A stretch of DNA of 64,000 nt from Pseudomonas putida (lineage in GTDB: Bacteria; Pseudomonadota; Gammaproteobacteria; Pseudomonadales; Pseudomonadaceae). This document shows, in pieces, positions 36,605-47,878 of the stretch. The DNA lies in assembly GCA_041071465.1 (NCBI GenBank), contig CP163498.1, positions 2,384,501 through 2,448,500 of the forward strand, written 5' to 3'. Each line of letters begins with the position of its first letter. Position 1 is the stretch's first letter. A program made the position numbers and the translations under genes. Under the pieces are notes generated by a model. That model saw only the letters and a program-made list of their open reading frames with translations, was not told the DNA's origin and did no database searches.

Positions 36605-37269
36605 TGCTCCTGGTCATGCTGGTTGACCCGCGCTTCCATGCGGTTCTGGAAGTGCGCAAGGATGCTGCACAGCACCCAGTAGATAACGGCGACTGCCACG
36701 TACATGGTGAACACTTCGAAGGTACGTGCGGTAATCAGCTGCGCCTGGCGGAACAGCTCGGGCACCTGGATGGTCGCCGCCAGGGCGGTGTCCTTGACCA
36801 GCGAAATGAAGCTGTTACCCAACGGTGGCAGGGCGGTGCGCAAGGCCTGTGGCAGGATCGCCCGGCGCATGGCCTGGACGCGGGTCATGCCGATGCTGGC
36901 GGCAGCTTCCCACTGGCCCCGGTCGATCGAGGAAATCGCCGCACGCAGGATTTCGCAGATGTAGGCCGCCATGTTCAGCGACAGGCCGATCAGCGAGGCA
37001 GGTATCGGGTCGAGCTCGATGCCAATCTGTGGCATGCCGAAATAGATCACGAACAGCTGCACCAGCAGCGGCGTGCCGCGGAAGAACGACACGTAGACCC
37101 GCGCCAGCCAGTTCAGCGGCAAAATCTTCGACAGCCGCATCAGCGCCAGGGCAAAGCCCAGCAGCAGGCCGAAGAACATGCCGCCGACACTGAGCAGCAC
37201 TGTATAACCCGCGCCCTTCAGCAGGAAGGGCGTGGAGTCGACAACGAGTTGCAGGCTTTCAGCGATCAT
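36601..37269 (-). CDS. tcyL: Cystine-type amino-acid ABC permease TcyL
   Basis: The 222-residue HisM/GlnP-type permease has about five helices. It carries the family motif VYVSFFRGTPLLVQLFVIYF and an EAA loop (QWEAAASIGMTRVQAMRRAI LPQALR). A single permease gene implies a homodimer. It sits between the binding protein and the ATPase, overlapping both by four bases. Confidence 0.9.
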   Translation of the reverse strand: MIAESLQLVVDSTPFLLKGAGYTVLLSVGGMFFGLLLGFALALMRLSKILPLNWLARVYVSFFRGTPLLVQLFVIYFGMPQIGIELDPIPASLIGLSLNMAAYICEILRAAISSIDRGQWEAAASIGMTRVQAMRRAILPQALRTALPPLGNSFISLVKDTALAATIQVPELFRQAQLITARTFEVFTMYVAVAVIYWVLCSILAHFQNRMEARVNQHDQEQ

Positions 37270-38060
37270 TTGGTGACATCGGCACCGAAGTATTTTTCGG
37301 ACAGCTTGGCCAGCGTGCCGTCAGCCTTGAGCTTGTCGATGGCCTTGTTGATCGCTGCCAGCAGCTCAGGCTCGCCCTTGCGCAGGGCTACGCCGCTTTC
37401 CAGGCGCGAGAAGGCATCGCCGGCAAGCTCGGTGTCCTTGGCTTTTTGCGCGTATTCCAGCGCGGCCAGGCGGTCGATCAGGATGGCGTCGATGCGGCCG
37501 TTGCGCAGGTCGGCGAACTTGCTCGGGTCGTCTTCATAGGTACGCACTTCGGCTTTCGGGACATCCTGCTTGACCCACTGCTCGTAGTTGGTGCCCAGGC
37601 CCACACCGACTTTCTTGCCGGCCAGGTCTTGCGCCGACTTGATGTTCAGCTGCTCGGCTTTCTTCTTCAGGATCAGGGCCTGGATACCGGAAACGGTGTA
37701 GGGCTCGGAGAAGTCGTATTTCTTCTTGCGCTCTTCGGAGATGGTCACCTGATTGACCACTACGTCCAGGCGCTTGGACTCCAGCGCGGCAAGGATGCCG
37801 TCCCACTTGGTTGGCTGGATCTTGGCCTTGACCCCCAGCTCCTTGGCCAGGAGTTCCGAAAGCTCCACCTCGAAGCCGGCCAGCTTGCCGTTCTCATCCT
37901 GGAAACTGAACGGTGGGTAGGTACCTTCCAGGCCGACGTTGATCACGCCTTTTTCCTGGATAGTCTTCAATTGCTCGCCGGCGAAGGCCTGGCCGAGCAG
38001 GCCGGCACCCAGCAGGAGGGCCAGGCTGGCGTTGAGTAGCGGTTTGGCGAATTTCGACAT
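37266..38060 (-). CDS. tcyJ: Cystine-binding periplasmic protein TcyJ (FliY)
   Basis: The 264-residue solute-binding protein family 3 member has a signal peptide ending near GQAFA-GEQL. It carries LEGTYPPFSFQDENGKLAGF, GFEVELSELLAKELGVK and DVVVNQVTISEERKKKYDFS, as in E. coli FliY/TcyJ, which binds L-cystine. It is first in the tcyJLN operon and divergent from epsC, linking cystine uptake with cysteine synthesis. Confidence 0.92.
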   Translation of the reverse strand: MSKFAKPLLNASLALLLGAGLLGQAFAGEQLKTIQEKGVINVGLEGTYPPFSFQDENGKLAGFEVELSELLAKELGVKAKIQPTKWDGILAALESKRLDVVVNQVTISEERKKKYDFSEPYTVSGIQALILKKKAEQLNIKSAQDLAGKKVGVGLGTNYEQWVKQDVPKAEVRTYEDDPSKFADLRNGRIDAILIDRLAALEYAQKAKDTELAGDAFSRLESGVALRKGEPELLAAINKAIDKLKADGTLAKLSEKYFGADVTK

Positions 38061-38367
38061 GTCAGAGCCCCGCGCTTGTTGTGTAAGTAGTGAGGTGGCG
38101 ACTATAGGGTTGGCTGCTTAGGCCAGGAAATACTAAAAAATTATTTTGTTATTCCCTTTTTGCTTTTTGCCAGGTGCTGGCTGCTTTGAGGGTAGGCGAC
38201 GATCCCCACGCCGTCATCGCGGCTTATGCCTGACTTAGCGCAGGATGGAATAAAGCGTTGTTTTTTCCAAGGGTCGGATTTGCCGTAGAGTGGATTGCAT
38301 GTAGGCAGGCCTGGTTTCTTCGCGGGCCTGGCAAAAAATGAGATGGCCCATACGGCAGGAGAAAACC
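38061..38367. promoter_or_regulatory. Divergent promoter region tcyJ / epsC (307 bases)
   Basis: No gene is seen. An AT-rich block at about 38128-38170 (AAATACTAAAAAATTATTTT, then GTTATTCCC) lies closer to tcyJ and resembles the AT islands before the other sulfur genes. CysB-type control is inferred, not shown. Confidence 0.45.
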
Positions 38368-39300
38368 GTGAGCGAACAACCTTCATCCGCGCACTGGCAG
38401 TTGCAGAACATCGTTACTGGCCTGCGCGGCGCCCGTGAGCAATGGCGCACCCGCAATGGCCGCAGCATTGGTGAGCAGGGCGGGCGCGAACTGCCATCGC
38501 GCGAGGCGATGCGGCAGATTCTGGAGCAACTGTGCGGTGCGTTGTTCCCCATGCGCCTTGGGCCTGTGGACCTGCGCGAAGAAAGCGAAGACTTCTACGT
38601 CGGCCATACTCTGGATGCCGCACTGACCGCCTTGCTGGCCCAGGCGCGTCTGGAGTTGCGCTATGCCGCTCGCCAAAGCAAGGCTGAGCTGGCAGGTGTA
38701 GACGCTCACGCGCTAAGCCTGATCCAGGGCTTCGCGGCTGCGTTGCCGGAGCTGCGCGTACTGCTCGACACCGATGTGCTGGCCGCCTACCACGGCGACC
38801 CGGCGGCGCGCAGCGTCGATGAAGTACTGCTGTGCTACCCAGGGATCCTGGCGATCATCCACCACCGCCTGGCGCACCACCTTTACCAGGCCGGCTTGCC
38901 GCTGCTGGCGAGGATCAGTTCGGAGCTGGCGCATTCGGCCACGGGTATCGACATTCACCCAGGGGCGCAAATCGGCCCGAGCTTCTTCATCGACCACGGC
39001 ACCGGCGTGGTGATTGGCGAAACTGCGATCATCGGCGAGCGCGTGCGCATCTACCAGGCGGTTACCCTGGGCGCCAAGCGCTTCCCAAGCGATGAGTCGG
39101 GGACCCTGCACAAAGGCCTGCCGCGCCACCCCATCGTCGAGGACGATGTGGTGATCTATGCCGGGGCCACGGTGCTGGGGCGCATTACCATCGGCAAAGG
39201 CTCGACCATTGGCGGCAATGTGTGGCTGACCCGCAGTGTGCCGGCTGAAAGCAACATCACCCAGGCCAACTTGCAGCTGGATTGCCAGGACAAGAACTGA
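38368..39300 (+). CDS. epsC: Serine O-acetyltransferase EpsC/CysE
   Basis: The 310-residue enzyme makes O-acetylserine, the carbon acceptor for cysteine synthesis. The C-terminal left-handed helix of hexapeptide repeats (HSATGIDIHPGAQIGPSFFI, HGTGVVIGETAIIGERVRIY) holds the two catalytic-site histidines. The N-terminal helical region is of the longer EpsC type (about 310 aa, versus about 273 for E. coli CysE). GTG 38368, with GGAG 6 bases upstream, is chosen over an in-frame ATG at 38338. Its place beside cystine transport and within sulfonate genes fits a role in sulfur-limited cysteine synthesis. Confidence 0.93.
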   Translation: MSEQPSSAHWQLQNIVTGLRGAREQWRTRNGRSIGEQGGRELPSREAMRQILEQLCGALFPMRLGPVDLREESEDFYVGHTLDAALTALLAQARLELRYAARQSKAELAGVDAHALSLIQGFAAALPELRVLLDTDVLAAYHGDPAARSVDEVLLCYPGILAIIHHRLAHHLYQAGLPLLARISSELAHSATGIDIHPGAQIGPSFFIDHGTGVVIGETAIIGERVRIYQAVTLGAKRFPSDESGTLHKGLPRHPIVEDDVVIYAGATVLGRITIGKGSTIGGNVWLTRSVPAESNITQANLQLDCQDKN

Positions 39301-39318
39301 TCTGGCATTTGCTTGACC

Positions 39319-39360
39319 TTAACCGGCCCTTAGCGGGTAAACCCGCGAAAGGGCCGGTTA
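39319..39360. repeat. Palindrome after epsC, probable terminator
   Basis: TAACCGGCCCTTAGCGGG, a short loop, then CCCGCGAAAGGGCCGGTTA form a long hairpin 18 bases beyond the epsC stop, of the CCGGCC REP family. The rest of the 228-base gap to betT holds no gene. Confidence 0.75.
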
Positions 39361-39528
39361 AGAAGGACGCCAATCAGCGGCCCAATTCGCATTGAAATCC
39401 GATCCATGTTTAACTTGAACGCTTGTTCAATGAAAAAACGCTGGTCCGCTGCCGGTGTTCAACAGGAGGATTCCTTTGCTGAACCCGTTCATTCCGAACC
39501 TTACGTCATTCGACGAGGTGCACGCCCG

Positions 39529-41530
39529 ATGAGTGCACCGAACCCTTCCCTTGCCAATGGCAAGATCCGCATGAACCCCCGGTGTTCTACTTCGCGGCTA
39601 GTTTCATCCTCATCTTTGGCCTGGTGGTCATCTCCAACCCGCAAGCGGCAGGTGACTGGTTGCTGGCGGCGCAGAACTGGGCGGCCAACACGGTCGGCTG
39701 GTACTACATGCTGGCGATGACGCTGTACCTGGTCTTCGTGGTGGTCACCGCCTTGTCTGGCTACGGCAAGATCAAGCTCGGTGCCGACCACGACGAACCC
39801 GAGTTCAGTTACCTGTCGTGGGCCGGCATGCTGTTTGCCGCTGGTATCAGCATCACCCTGTTCTTTTTCTGCGTCTCCGAACCGCTGACCCACATGCTGC
39901 AGCCGCCTCAGGGCGAAGCGGGCACGGCCGAGGCCGGGCGTCAGGCAATGCAGATTCTGTTCCTTCACTGGGGCCTGCATGGCTGGGGCGTCTTCGCCTT
40001 TGTCGGTATGGCGCTGGCGTACTTCGCCTACCGCCACAACCTACCGCTGGCCCTACGCTCGGCGCTGTACCCGCTGATCGGCAAACGCATCAACGGCCCG
40101 ATCGGCTACGCGGTGGACGGCTTCGGCATCATCGCCACGGTGTTCGGCCTGGGCGCCGACATGGGCTTTGGGGTGCTGCATCTGAACGCCGGCCTCGACT
40201 ACCTGTTCGGCATCAGCCACAGCCAGTGGGTGCAGGTGATCCTCATCACCCTGATGATGGGCGCGGCCGTGGCCGTGGCTGTCGCCGGGGTGGAAAGGGG
40301 GTGCGGGTGATGAGCGACATCAACCTGTTCCTGGCCTGCGCACTGCTGCTGTTCGTGCTGTTCGCCGGGCCTACCCAGCACCTGTTCAATACGCTCATCC
40401 AGAACCTGGGCGACTACCTGGGCGCTTTGCCACGCAAGAGCTTCGACGTGTATGCCTACGGTGAAAACCGCGATTGGCTGGGTGGCTGGACAGTGTTCTA
40501 TTGGGCCTGGTGGATTGCCTGGGCGCCGTTCGTGGGGCTGTTCATCGCCCGTATCTCCCGTGGCCGCACCATCCGTGAGTTCGTCTTTGGCGTGCTGTTG
40601 ATTCCGCTCGGTTTCACCCTGGCGTGGATGTCGATCTTCGGCAACAGCGCGCTGGACCAGGTGATCAACCACGGCATGACCGCGCTGGGACAGTCGGCCC
40701 TGGATAACCCGTCGATGAGCCTGTACCTGCTGCTGGAGACCTACCCCTGGAGCAAGGCGGTGATCGCCACCACGGTGTTCATCAGCTTCGTGTTCTTCGT
40801 TACCTCCGCCGACTCGGGCACCGTGGTGCTGTCGACCTTGTCGGCCAAGGGCGGCGAAGCCGACGAGGATGGGCCGAACTGGCTGCGCATCTTCTGGGGC
40901 GCGATGACTGCGCTGATCACCAGCGCGCTGTTGTTCGCCGGCAGTATCGATTCGCTGAAGTCGGCGGTGGTGCTGACTTCGTTGCCGTTCTCGCTGATTC
41001 TGCTGTGCATGATGTGGGGGCTGCACAAGGCGTTCTACCTCGAGTCGCAGCGGCAGATCGCGCAGATGCACTCGCTGGCGCCGTTTGCCCAGTCACGTCG
41101 CGGCCGTGGCGGCTGGCGCCAGCGCCTGAGCCAGGCGGTGCATTTCCCGTCGCGTGATGAGGTGTACCGTTTCATGGATGACGTGGTGCGCCCGGCGATT
41201 GCCGACGTGCGGGAAGTGTTCGAGCAGAAGGGCCTGGTGCTGATTACCCAGGACGACCCGAGCCACGACAATGTCAGCTTGAAGATTGGCCATGGCGAGG
41301 AACAGCCGTTCATTTACCAGGTGCAGATGCGTGGCTACTTCACGCCATCGTTCGCCCTGGGTGGGCTGGGGACGCAGGAGTTGAAGAACCGCCGTTATTA
41401 CCGGGCGGAGGTGCACCTGAGCGAAGGCAGCCAGAACTATGACCTGGTGGGCTACAGCAAGGAGCAGATCATCAACGACATCCTCGACCAATACGAGCGG
41501 CACATGCAGTACTTGCATCTGGTTCGGTAA
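39529..41530 (+). pseudogene. betT: BCCT-family betaine/choline transporter BetT gene, two frameshifts
   Basis: Joined, the gene encodes about 667 residues with 12 membrane helices and a long cytoplasmic C-terminal tail, as in BetT. It reads MSAPNPSLANGKIRMN, then breaks in a C run at 39576-39580, where one more C gives PPVFYFAASFILIFGL. It breaks again near 40294-40301, where one more A gives GVEKGVRVMSDINLFLA. In between and after, all is conserved, including the BCCT tryptophan segment TVFYWAWWIAWAPFVG. As written no full transporter is made. The frame from about 40300 to 41530 covers most of the later helices and the tail. GAGG lies about 10 bases before the ATG. Confidence 0.85.
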
Positions 41531-41532
41531 TA

Positions 41533-41640
41533 ACCTGTACCGGCCTCTTCGCGGGTAAACCCGCTCCCACAGGTACAGCGCAGGCTTCAAAACCGGTGCC
41601 ACCCCTGTGGGAGCGGTTTTACCCGCGAAGAGGCCGGGGC
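41533..41640. repeat. Inverted pair of REP palindromes between betT and tauD
   Basis: GTACCGGCCTCTTCGCGGGT followed by AAACCCGCTCCCAC, then the inverse GTGGGAGCGGTTTTACCCGC and GAAGAGGCCGG, fill the gap between convergent genes. Confidence 0.82.
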
Positions 41641-41656
41641 TGTTGATGAATTTCTG

Positions 41657-42537
<881 letters not shown>

Positions 42538-43377
42538 TCAGTGGCTCTGCCCATGCCAGGGCACCAGTTTGCGTTGCAGGGCACGCAGGCTCATTTCCAG
42601 GGCGAAGGCGATCAGGGCGATCAGCAGAATGCCCAGCACCACCACGTCGGTGACCAGGAACTGCGCCGCCGACTGCACCATGAAGCCCAGGCCGCTGGTG
42701 GCGGCGATCAGTTCGGCGGCGACCAGGGTCGACCAGCCGACGCCCAGGCCGATGCGGATGCCGGTAAGGATGTCGGGCAGCGCACTGGGCAGGATCACAT
42801 GGCGGATCAGCTGGGCCTTGGTCGCACCCAGCGACTGCGCCGCCCGCAGCTTGGCCGGGTCGACCGTGCGCACACCGGTGGCGGTGGCAATGGCGATGGG
42901 GGCGAAGATGGCCAGGTAGATCAGCAGCACCTTGGACAGCTCGCCGATACCGCACCAGATGACGATCAGCGGCAGGTAGGCCAGCGGTGGGATCGGCCGA
43001 TAGAACTCGATCAGCGGGTCGAGAATGCCGCGCGCCACGCGGTTGTAGCCGATGGCGATGCCCACCGGGATGGCGGTGAGGGTGGCGGCCAGCAGGGCCA
43101 AGCCGATGCGGCCCAGGCTGGCGCCCAGGTGCTGCCACAGGCTGGCGTCCATGTAGCCTTGGGTGAGCAGTGTCCAGGCCCTGGCCAGGATGTCGCCGGG
43201 CGAGGGCAGGAACAGCGGCTCGATCCAGCCGGCGGCCGTCACCAGCCACCAGGCCAGCAGCAGGCTGGTCAGGGTCAGGGTGCTGATCCAGCGGGTGGAC
43301 AGTGGGCGGCGCAGCTTGGCGGCTGGCCGGGCTTGGGTGTCGTGTTTGCCGGCGACCGGCAGGTCCAGGCTGCTCAT
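42538..43377 (-). CDS. tauC: Taurine ABC permease TauC
   Basis: The 279-residue SsuC/TauC permease has about six helices and the EAA loop [20 protein letters not shown]. It carries the preceding [20 protein letters not shown] motif typical of the taurine/sulfonate branch. It overlaps tauB by four bases and lies 48 bases before tauD. As in all family members, a homodimer is expected. Confidence 0.93.
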   Translation of the reverse strand: MSSLDLPVAGKHDTQARPAAKLRRPLSTRWISTLTLTSLLLAWWLVTAAGWIEPLFLPSPGDILARAWTLLTQGYMDASLWQHLGASLGRIGLALLAATLTAIPVGIAIGYNRVARGILDPLIEFYRPIPPLAYLPLIVIWCGIGELSKVLLIYLAIFAPIAIATATGVRTVDPAKLRAAQSLGATKAQLIRHVILPSALPDILTGIRIGLGVGWSTLVAAELIAATSGLGFMVQSAAQFLVTDVVVLGILLIALIAFALEMSLRALQRKLVPWHGQSH

Positions 43378-44162
43378 GCGGGCTCCTGCAGGCTTTGGCG
43401 TTGGGAAAATACCCGCGCCAGCACATGCTCGCGGGTTTCGATGAAGGCAGGGTCGGACTTGATGGCCCGGGCCGATTCGCCAGCGGCGTAGCGCTGGCCG
43501 AAGTCCAGTTGCAGGCGTTCCACCACGCGCCCAGGGTTGGGGGCCAGCAGTACCAGCTCGCTGGCGAGGAACACGGCTTCTTCGATGTCGTGGGTAATCA
43601 GGAACACCGGCTTGGCGGTGCGCTGCCAGACCTGCAGCAGCAGTTCCTGCATCTGCTCGCGGGTGAAGGCGTCGAGGGCGCCGAACGGTTCATCCATCAG
43701 CAATACCCGAGGGTCGGCCGCCAACGCGCGGGCCAGGCCCACCCGCTGTTTCTGGCCACCGGACAACTGCCAGATGCGCCGTTCGCCGAAGCCCGCGAGG
43801 TCGACGAGGGCGAGCATTTCACGGGCCTTGGCCTCACGCTGAGCGCGGGGCACGCCGGCCAGTTCGAGGCCGAAGGCGACATTGCCCAGCACGTTTTGCC
43901 ATGGCAGCAGGGCATCGTCCTGAAACACCACACCGCGCTCGGCACCTGGGCCCTGCACCGGTAAGCCGTCGAGGGTGATGCGCCCGCCGCTGGGGGCGAC
44001 GAAGCCGGCGATCAGGTTGAGCAGCGAAGTCTTGCCGCTGCCCGAAGGCCCCAGGGCCACCAGCAACTGGCGAGGCCCCAGGCTCAGGTTGATGTCGGCC
44101 AGCACCGGGGTGCTGGCGCCAGGGTACTGTGCGCTGATGCGCTCCAGTTCGAGCAAGGCCAT
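43374..44162 (-). CDS. tauB: Taurine ABC ATPase TauB
   Basis: The 262-residue ATPase has Walker [10 protein letters not shown] (38-46), Q-loop [11 protein letters not shown], signature LSGGQKQR, Walker [13 protein letters not shown] and switch [10 protein letters not shown]. It lies 13 bases after tauA and overlaps tauC. Specificity is taken from operon order tauABCD. Confidence 0.93.
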   Translation of the reverse strand: MALLELERISAQYPGASTPVLADINLSLGPRQLLVALGPSGSGKTSLLNLIAGFVAPSGGRITLDGLPVQGPGAERGVVFQDDALLPWQNVLGNVAFGLELAGVPRAQREAKAREMLALVDLAGFGERRIWQLSGGQKQRVGLARALAADPRVLLMDEPFGALDAFTREQMQELLLQVWQRTAKPVFLITHDIEEAVFLASELVLLAPNPGRVVERLQLDFGQRYAAGESARAIKSDPAFIETREHVLARVFSQRQSLQEPA

Positions 44163-44175
44163 GACGGGCTCCGGA

Positions 44176-45147
44176 TCAGTTTGGAAGGAACTTGGCGCTG
44201 ACGTACGGCGAGTAGTCCGGCAGCACGGCTTCGACCTTGCCTTGCTGCTTGAGGAAGTTGGCGGTATCGGTCAGTGCTTGGGTGGTCGGCGCGCCCAGGG
44301 CATTGGCTTGGTCCGCAGCCAGTGGGTAGACGTTGCCCTCCAGCAGCACCGGGATGTCGCTGGCCTTGGCGCCGGACAGCTTCACCAGCTTGTCTACGTT
44401 GGCCTTGTCGGCCAGCCAGGCTTTCGGGTCTTTGCGGTAGTCGGCGTAGGCATCGAGCGTGACCTTGGCAAACGCCTTGACCACATCAGGGTGTTTCTCA
44501 GCGAAGTCCTTGCGCACGATCCAGGCGTCGAAGGTTGGCGCGCCTTTCTGGGCCAGTTCGCCGGAGGTGATCAGTACCTTGCCATTTTCCTTGGCCACGC
44601 CCAGGGCCGGGTCCCATACGTAGGTGGCGTCGATGTCGCCGCGCTTCCAGGCAGCAATGATGGCCGGCGGGGCCAGGTTGAGGATCTGTACCTTGGAAGG
44701 GTCGATGTTCCAGCTTTTCAGGGCCGCCAGCAGGCTGTAGTGGCCAGTGGAAACGAACGGTACGGCGACTTTCTTGCCGACCAGGTCCTGCGGGGTCTTG
44801 ATGCTGTCGCGAGCGACCAGCGCCTCACCGGCACCAATCTGCGTGGCGATCAGGAAGGTCTCGACCGGCAGCTTGCGGGTGGCAGCCGCGGCCAGTGGGC
44901 TGGAACCCAGGTAGCCGATCTGCACGTCGCCGCTGGCCACTGCGGTGATCACGTCGGCGCCGTTGTCGAATTTGCGCCAGTCGATGCTGGCCTTGCTGGC
45001 CTTTTCGTAGTCGCCATCCACCTGGGCCACTTTGGCTGGGTCAACGGTGGTCTGGTAGGCCACGGTCAGGTCGGCAGCCTGGGCTAACCAGCTGGTGCTG
45101 GCGAGGGTCAGGGCAGCGAACAGGCGCAGCGGAGCGTGCGGGATCAT
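44176..45147 (-). CDS. tauA: Taurine-binding periplasmic protein TauA
   Basis: The 323-residue solute-binding protein has a signal peptide ([20 protein letters not shown]). It has the TauA sequence pattern [40 protein letters not shown] and [20 protein letters not shown]. It is first in the tauABCD operon. Upstream is an AT-rich promoter region shared with the divergent porin gene. Taurine uptake under sulfate starvation is the known role. Confidence 0.94.
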   Translation of the reverse strand: MIPHAPLRLFAALTLASTSWLAQAADLTVAYQTTVDPAKVAQVDGDYEKASKASIDWRKFDNGADVITAVASGDVQIGYLGSSPLAAAATRKLPVETFLIATQIGAGEALVARDSIKTPQDLVGKKVAVPFVSTGHYSLLAALKSWNIDPSKVQILNLAPPAIIAAWKRGDIDATYVWDPALGVAKENGKVLITSGELAQKGAPTFDAWIVRKDFAEKHPDVVKAFAKVTLDAYADYRKDPKAWLADKANVDKLVKLSGAKASDIPVLLEGNVYPLAADQANALGAPTTQALTDTANFLKQQGKVEAVLPDYSPYVSAKFLPN

Positions 45148-45655
45148 GGTTGAACCTCTCGTCAGGCAATTGGGGGCTGGATGACGAGAAGGCTAAATGA
45201 TCTAAGAAAGTTAAAATAAATAACTTTTTTGCATTAGCTTAGGAGACAAATGCTTTAAGCGGCTGGGCGCTCTGACGCGGTGGTTTCGCTCAATGGCGAA
45301 ATCAGCGGAGCCTGCTAGGCTTTTTCGTCCCTATAGAACGATACGGAATTAGGTTATGAGCAAACGTTTGCAAATAACCAAAAGTTATGAATTGTGCGGC
45401 TGCTACAACGAATGGCAGTAAAGGTTCCAACCATATTCCGTAAAAATCTTACGAATTCATAAAACGGTCATTTTGGATTTATAGGATTGTCATTATCCTG
45501 TAGCGCAGGTGGCGTCTTAGACCAAAGTCGCGAAACGTTTAGAAACGATTGACTTAATGGTCACGCTTTGGGACTAAATCGCCAATCCACGGTGAGCGGG
45601 GCAGCAGACCCTTCCGCCAGAGATACACAAGAATTAGAACGTAGAGGAGCAAAAC
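45148..45655. promoter_or_regulatory. Divergent tauA / porin regulatory region (508 bases)
   Basis: This is the longest gene-free stretch in the window. Close to tauA is an AT-rich block (about 45190-45240, AGTTAAAATAAATAACTTTT). A short hairpin AGCCT-GCT-AGGCT with four T lies at about 45309-45324. The middle has a perfect palindrome CAAACGTTTG (45361-45370) and AT-rich sequence to about 45500. No gene could be supported on either strand. The porin ribosome site GAGGAG lies just before its ATG. The length suggests several regulator sites or a small RNA, unproven. Confidence 0.45.
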
Positions 45656-46984
45656 ATGTACAAGTCCAGCCTGGCTCTGGCCGTGGCACTGGGGGTTCTC
45701 GCCCAACAAGCAGGCGCTGCCGGTTTCGTTGAAGACAGCAAACTGTCGCTCAGCTCGCGCACCATGTACTTCAACAACGACAACCGTGACGGCGGTGCAG
45801 ACAACCGCGAATCGGGTCAGGGCTTCAAGCTCGACTACATCTCCGGCTTCACCGAAGGCACCGTTGGCTTTGGTGTCGATGCCCAGGCCCTGTGGGGTAT
45901 CCACCTGGACGGTGGCCGTGGCAAGCACCCTGACAACAGCAGCTTCTTCCCAAGCGACACCGACGGTTCGGCTGTGAGCCAGTGGGCGCGTGTTGGCGCC
46001 AACGCCAAGGCCCGCTTCTCGAAGACCGAGGTGCACTTCGGTAGCGCCCTGGCGCCGAACCTGCCGATCCTGGTCTCCAACGATGGCCGTCTGCTGCCGC
46101 AAACCTTCGAGGGTGGCACCATCCAGTCGAAGGAAATCGACAACCTGACCATCAACGCCGGTCAGCTGACCCACGCCATGGGCCGTGCGTCGAGCAACCG
46201 TACGGGTCTGTCGGTCAACGGTGGTACCCAGGACAGCAACAAGTTCCGTTACGGCGGCCTGGACTACAAGCTCACCAAAGACCTGACCCTGCAGTACTAC
46301 TACTCGAACCTGGAAGACTACTACAAGCAGCACTTCCTGGGCCTGACCCACGTGTTCCAGATCGACCAGGACCAGTCGTTCAAGACTGACCTGCGTTACT
46401 TCGACAGCAGCAGCGACGGCAAGAACGGCGAAGCCGGCTACCGCTTCAACAACAACGGTGGCTACGCCAAGAACACTGGCGAGGTCGACAACAAGACCTG
46501 GTCCGCGATGTTCACCTACACCCTGGGTGGCCACTCGCTGATGCTCGGCCACCAGCGCGTCAATGACGACGGTGGCTTCGTCTGGTTGAACCAGGGCAGC
46601 GTGGTTGACGGCAACGGCCGCAACGAAGGCGCCGGTGGTTCCAGCTTCTACCTGTTCACCGACAGCATGATCAACCAGTTCGCCAAGGCCGGTGAAAACA
46701 CCACCTTCGGTCAGTATGCCTACGACTTCGCTCGCCTGGGCGTGCCGGGCCTGAAAGCCTCGGTTGCCTACCTGAAAGGTGAAGACGGCAAGAACGCCGT
46801 TGGCGGCGGTACTTTCAGCGAATGGGAACGTGACGCTCGCGTCGACTACGTTATCCAGGAAGGCACCTTCAAGGGCCTGGGCGCCAGCCTGCGTCACGGC
46901 GTATACCGTGGCACCGGCACCAGCTCGCTGGCTGACCAGGATCAGACCCGTCTGATCTTCAACTACACTTACAACTTCCTGTAA
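45656..46984 (+). CDS. OprD-family outer-membrane porin, OprE-like
   Basis: The 442-residue porin has a signal peptide (SSLALAVALGVLAQQAGA). The OprD pattern follows: GFVEDSKLSLSSRTMYFNND with NRESGQGFKLDYISGFTEG, INAGQLTHAMGRASSNRTGL and repeated amphipathic strands ending in YTYNFL. OprD-family porins carry amino acids or aromatic acids. Its place between tauA and lsfA suggests it admits sulfonates or is induced with them. Codon bias is strong (mostly C/G-ending), as for an abundant protein. A terminator follows. Confidence 0.9.
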   Translation: MYKSSLALAVALGVLAQQAGAAGFVEDSKLSLSSRTMYFNNDNRDGGADNRESGQGFKLDYISGFTEGTVGFGVDAQALWGIHLDGGRGKHPDNSSFFPSDTDGSAVSQWARVGANAKARFSKTEVHFGSALAPNLPILVSNDGRLLPQTFEGGTIQSKEIDNLTINAGQLTHAMGRASSNRTGLSVNGGTQDSNKFRYGGLDYKLTKDLTLQYYYSNLEDYYKQHFLGLTHVFQIDQDQSFKTDLRYFDSSSDGKNGEAGYRFNNNGGYAKNTGEVDNKTWSAMFTYTLGGHSLMLGHQRVNDDGGFVWLNQGSVVDGNGRNEGAGGSSFYLFTDSMINQFAKAGENTTFGQYAYDFARLGVPGLKASVAYLKGEDGKNAVGGGTFSEWERDARVDYVIQEGTFKGLGASLRHGVYRGTGTSSLADQDQTRLIFNYTYNFL

Positions 46985-47000
46985 GCCGTAGCTGAACAAG

Positions 47001-47027
47001 AAGCCTCGCCTAGTGCGAGGCTTTTTT
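47001..47027 (+). terminator. Intrinsic terminator after the porin gene
   Basis: Stem GCCTCGC with GCGAGGC around a 5-base loop, then six T, 16 bases after the stop codon. Confidence 0.92.
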
Positions 47028-47039
47028 GTGCCTGCACAT

Positions 47040-47100
47040 TCGTATGCATTATGGTTATAAATAAATCGTTATTTATTCTTTTTGTTTTTAACCGAATGCA
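47040..47100 (+). promoter_or_regulatory. AT-rich lsfA promoter with palindrome
   Basis: The segment holds GGTTATAAATAAATCGTTATTTATTCTTTT, in which AATAAATCG/TTATTTATT form an inverted repeat. The flanks are GC-rich. LsfA is known to be made under sulfate limitation, and this looks like a CysB-type control region (inference). Confidence 0.5.
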
Positions 47101-47149
47101 GGCACATTGAACCCATACGGTACAGAACCCAGCCAAGGAGCCGCAGCCC

Positions 47150-47788
47150 ATGAGCCTCAAACTCGGCGATATCGCCCCCGATTTCGAACAGGATTCCAGC
47201 GAAGGCAAGATCCGCTTCCACGAGTGGCTGGGCAATAGCTGGGGGGTGTTGTTCTCTCACCCGGCCGACTTCACCCCGGTGTGCACCACCGAGCTGGGCC
47301 TGACGGCCAAGCTCAAAGACGATTTCGCCAAGCGTGGGGTCAAGGCCATCGCCCTGTCGGTGGACCCGGTGGACTCGCACCACCGTTGGATCGAGGACAT
47401 CAACGAAACCCAGAACACCGTGGTCAATTTCCCGATCATCGCCGACGCCGACCGCAAGGTATCCGACCTGTACGACCTGATTCACCCGAACGCCAGCGAC
47501 ACCCTGACCGTGCGCTCGCTGTTCGTCATCGACCCGAACAAAAAGGTGCGCCTGACCATCACCTATCCGGCCAGTACCGGGCGCAACTTCAACGAAATCC
47601 TGCGAGTGATCGATTCGCTGCAGTTGACCGACAACCACAAGGTCGCCACGCCAGGTAACTGGCAGGACGGCGACGAGGTGGTGATCGTGCCTTCGCTCAA
47701 AGATGAGGAAGAGATCAAGCAGCGCTTCCCCAAAGGTTACCGGGCGGTCAAACCCTATCTGCGGCTAACCCCTCAGCCAAATCGCTAA
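47150..47788 (+). CDS. lsfA: 1-Cys peroxiredoxin LsfA
   Basis: The 212-residue peroxiredoxin of the Prx6 class reduces peroxides through one peroxidatic cysteine, Cys45 in HPADFTPVCTTE. The C-terminal dimer domain carries NWQDGDEVVIVPSLKDEEEI. Length matches Prx6 (about 220), and there is no resolving cysteine. P. putida LsfA was found as a protein induced by sulfur starvation, probably protecting cells that use oxygenases and FMNH2 enzymes for desulfurisation. AAGGAG precedes the ATG. Confidence 0.95.
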   Translation: MSLKLGDIAPDFEQDSSEGKIRFHEWLGNSWGVLFSHPADFTPVCTTELGLTAKLKDDFAKRGVKAIALSVDPVDSHHRWIEDINETQNTVVNFPIIADADRKVSDLYDLIHPNASDTLTVRSLFVIDPNKKVRLTITYPASTGRNFNEILRVIDSLQLTDNHKVATPGNWQDGDEVVIVPSLKDEEEIKQRFPKGYRAVKPYLRLTPQPNR

Positions 47789-47830
47789 TGGATTCCTCGT
47801 TGCATCGCTCTTAGCCAAGCAGGGATTTTC

Positions 47831-47854
47831 GGGCCGTTTCGACGGCCCTTTTTT
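47831..47854 (+). terminator. Intrinsic terminator after lsfA
   Basis: GGGCCGT-TTCG-ACGGCCC stem followed by six T, 43 bases after the lsfA stop. Confidence 0.9.
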
Positions 47855-47878
47855 ATGCCTGCAGGCTTTTTGAGGCCT

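Noticed and set aside
40199..41071. Antisense frames opposite betT
   Set aside because: They are low-complexity and His/Gln-rich, typical of GC-rich reverse frames.
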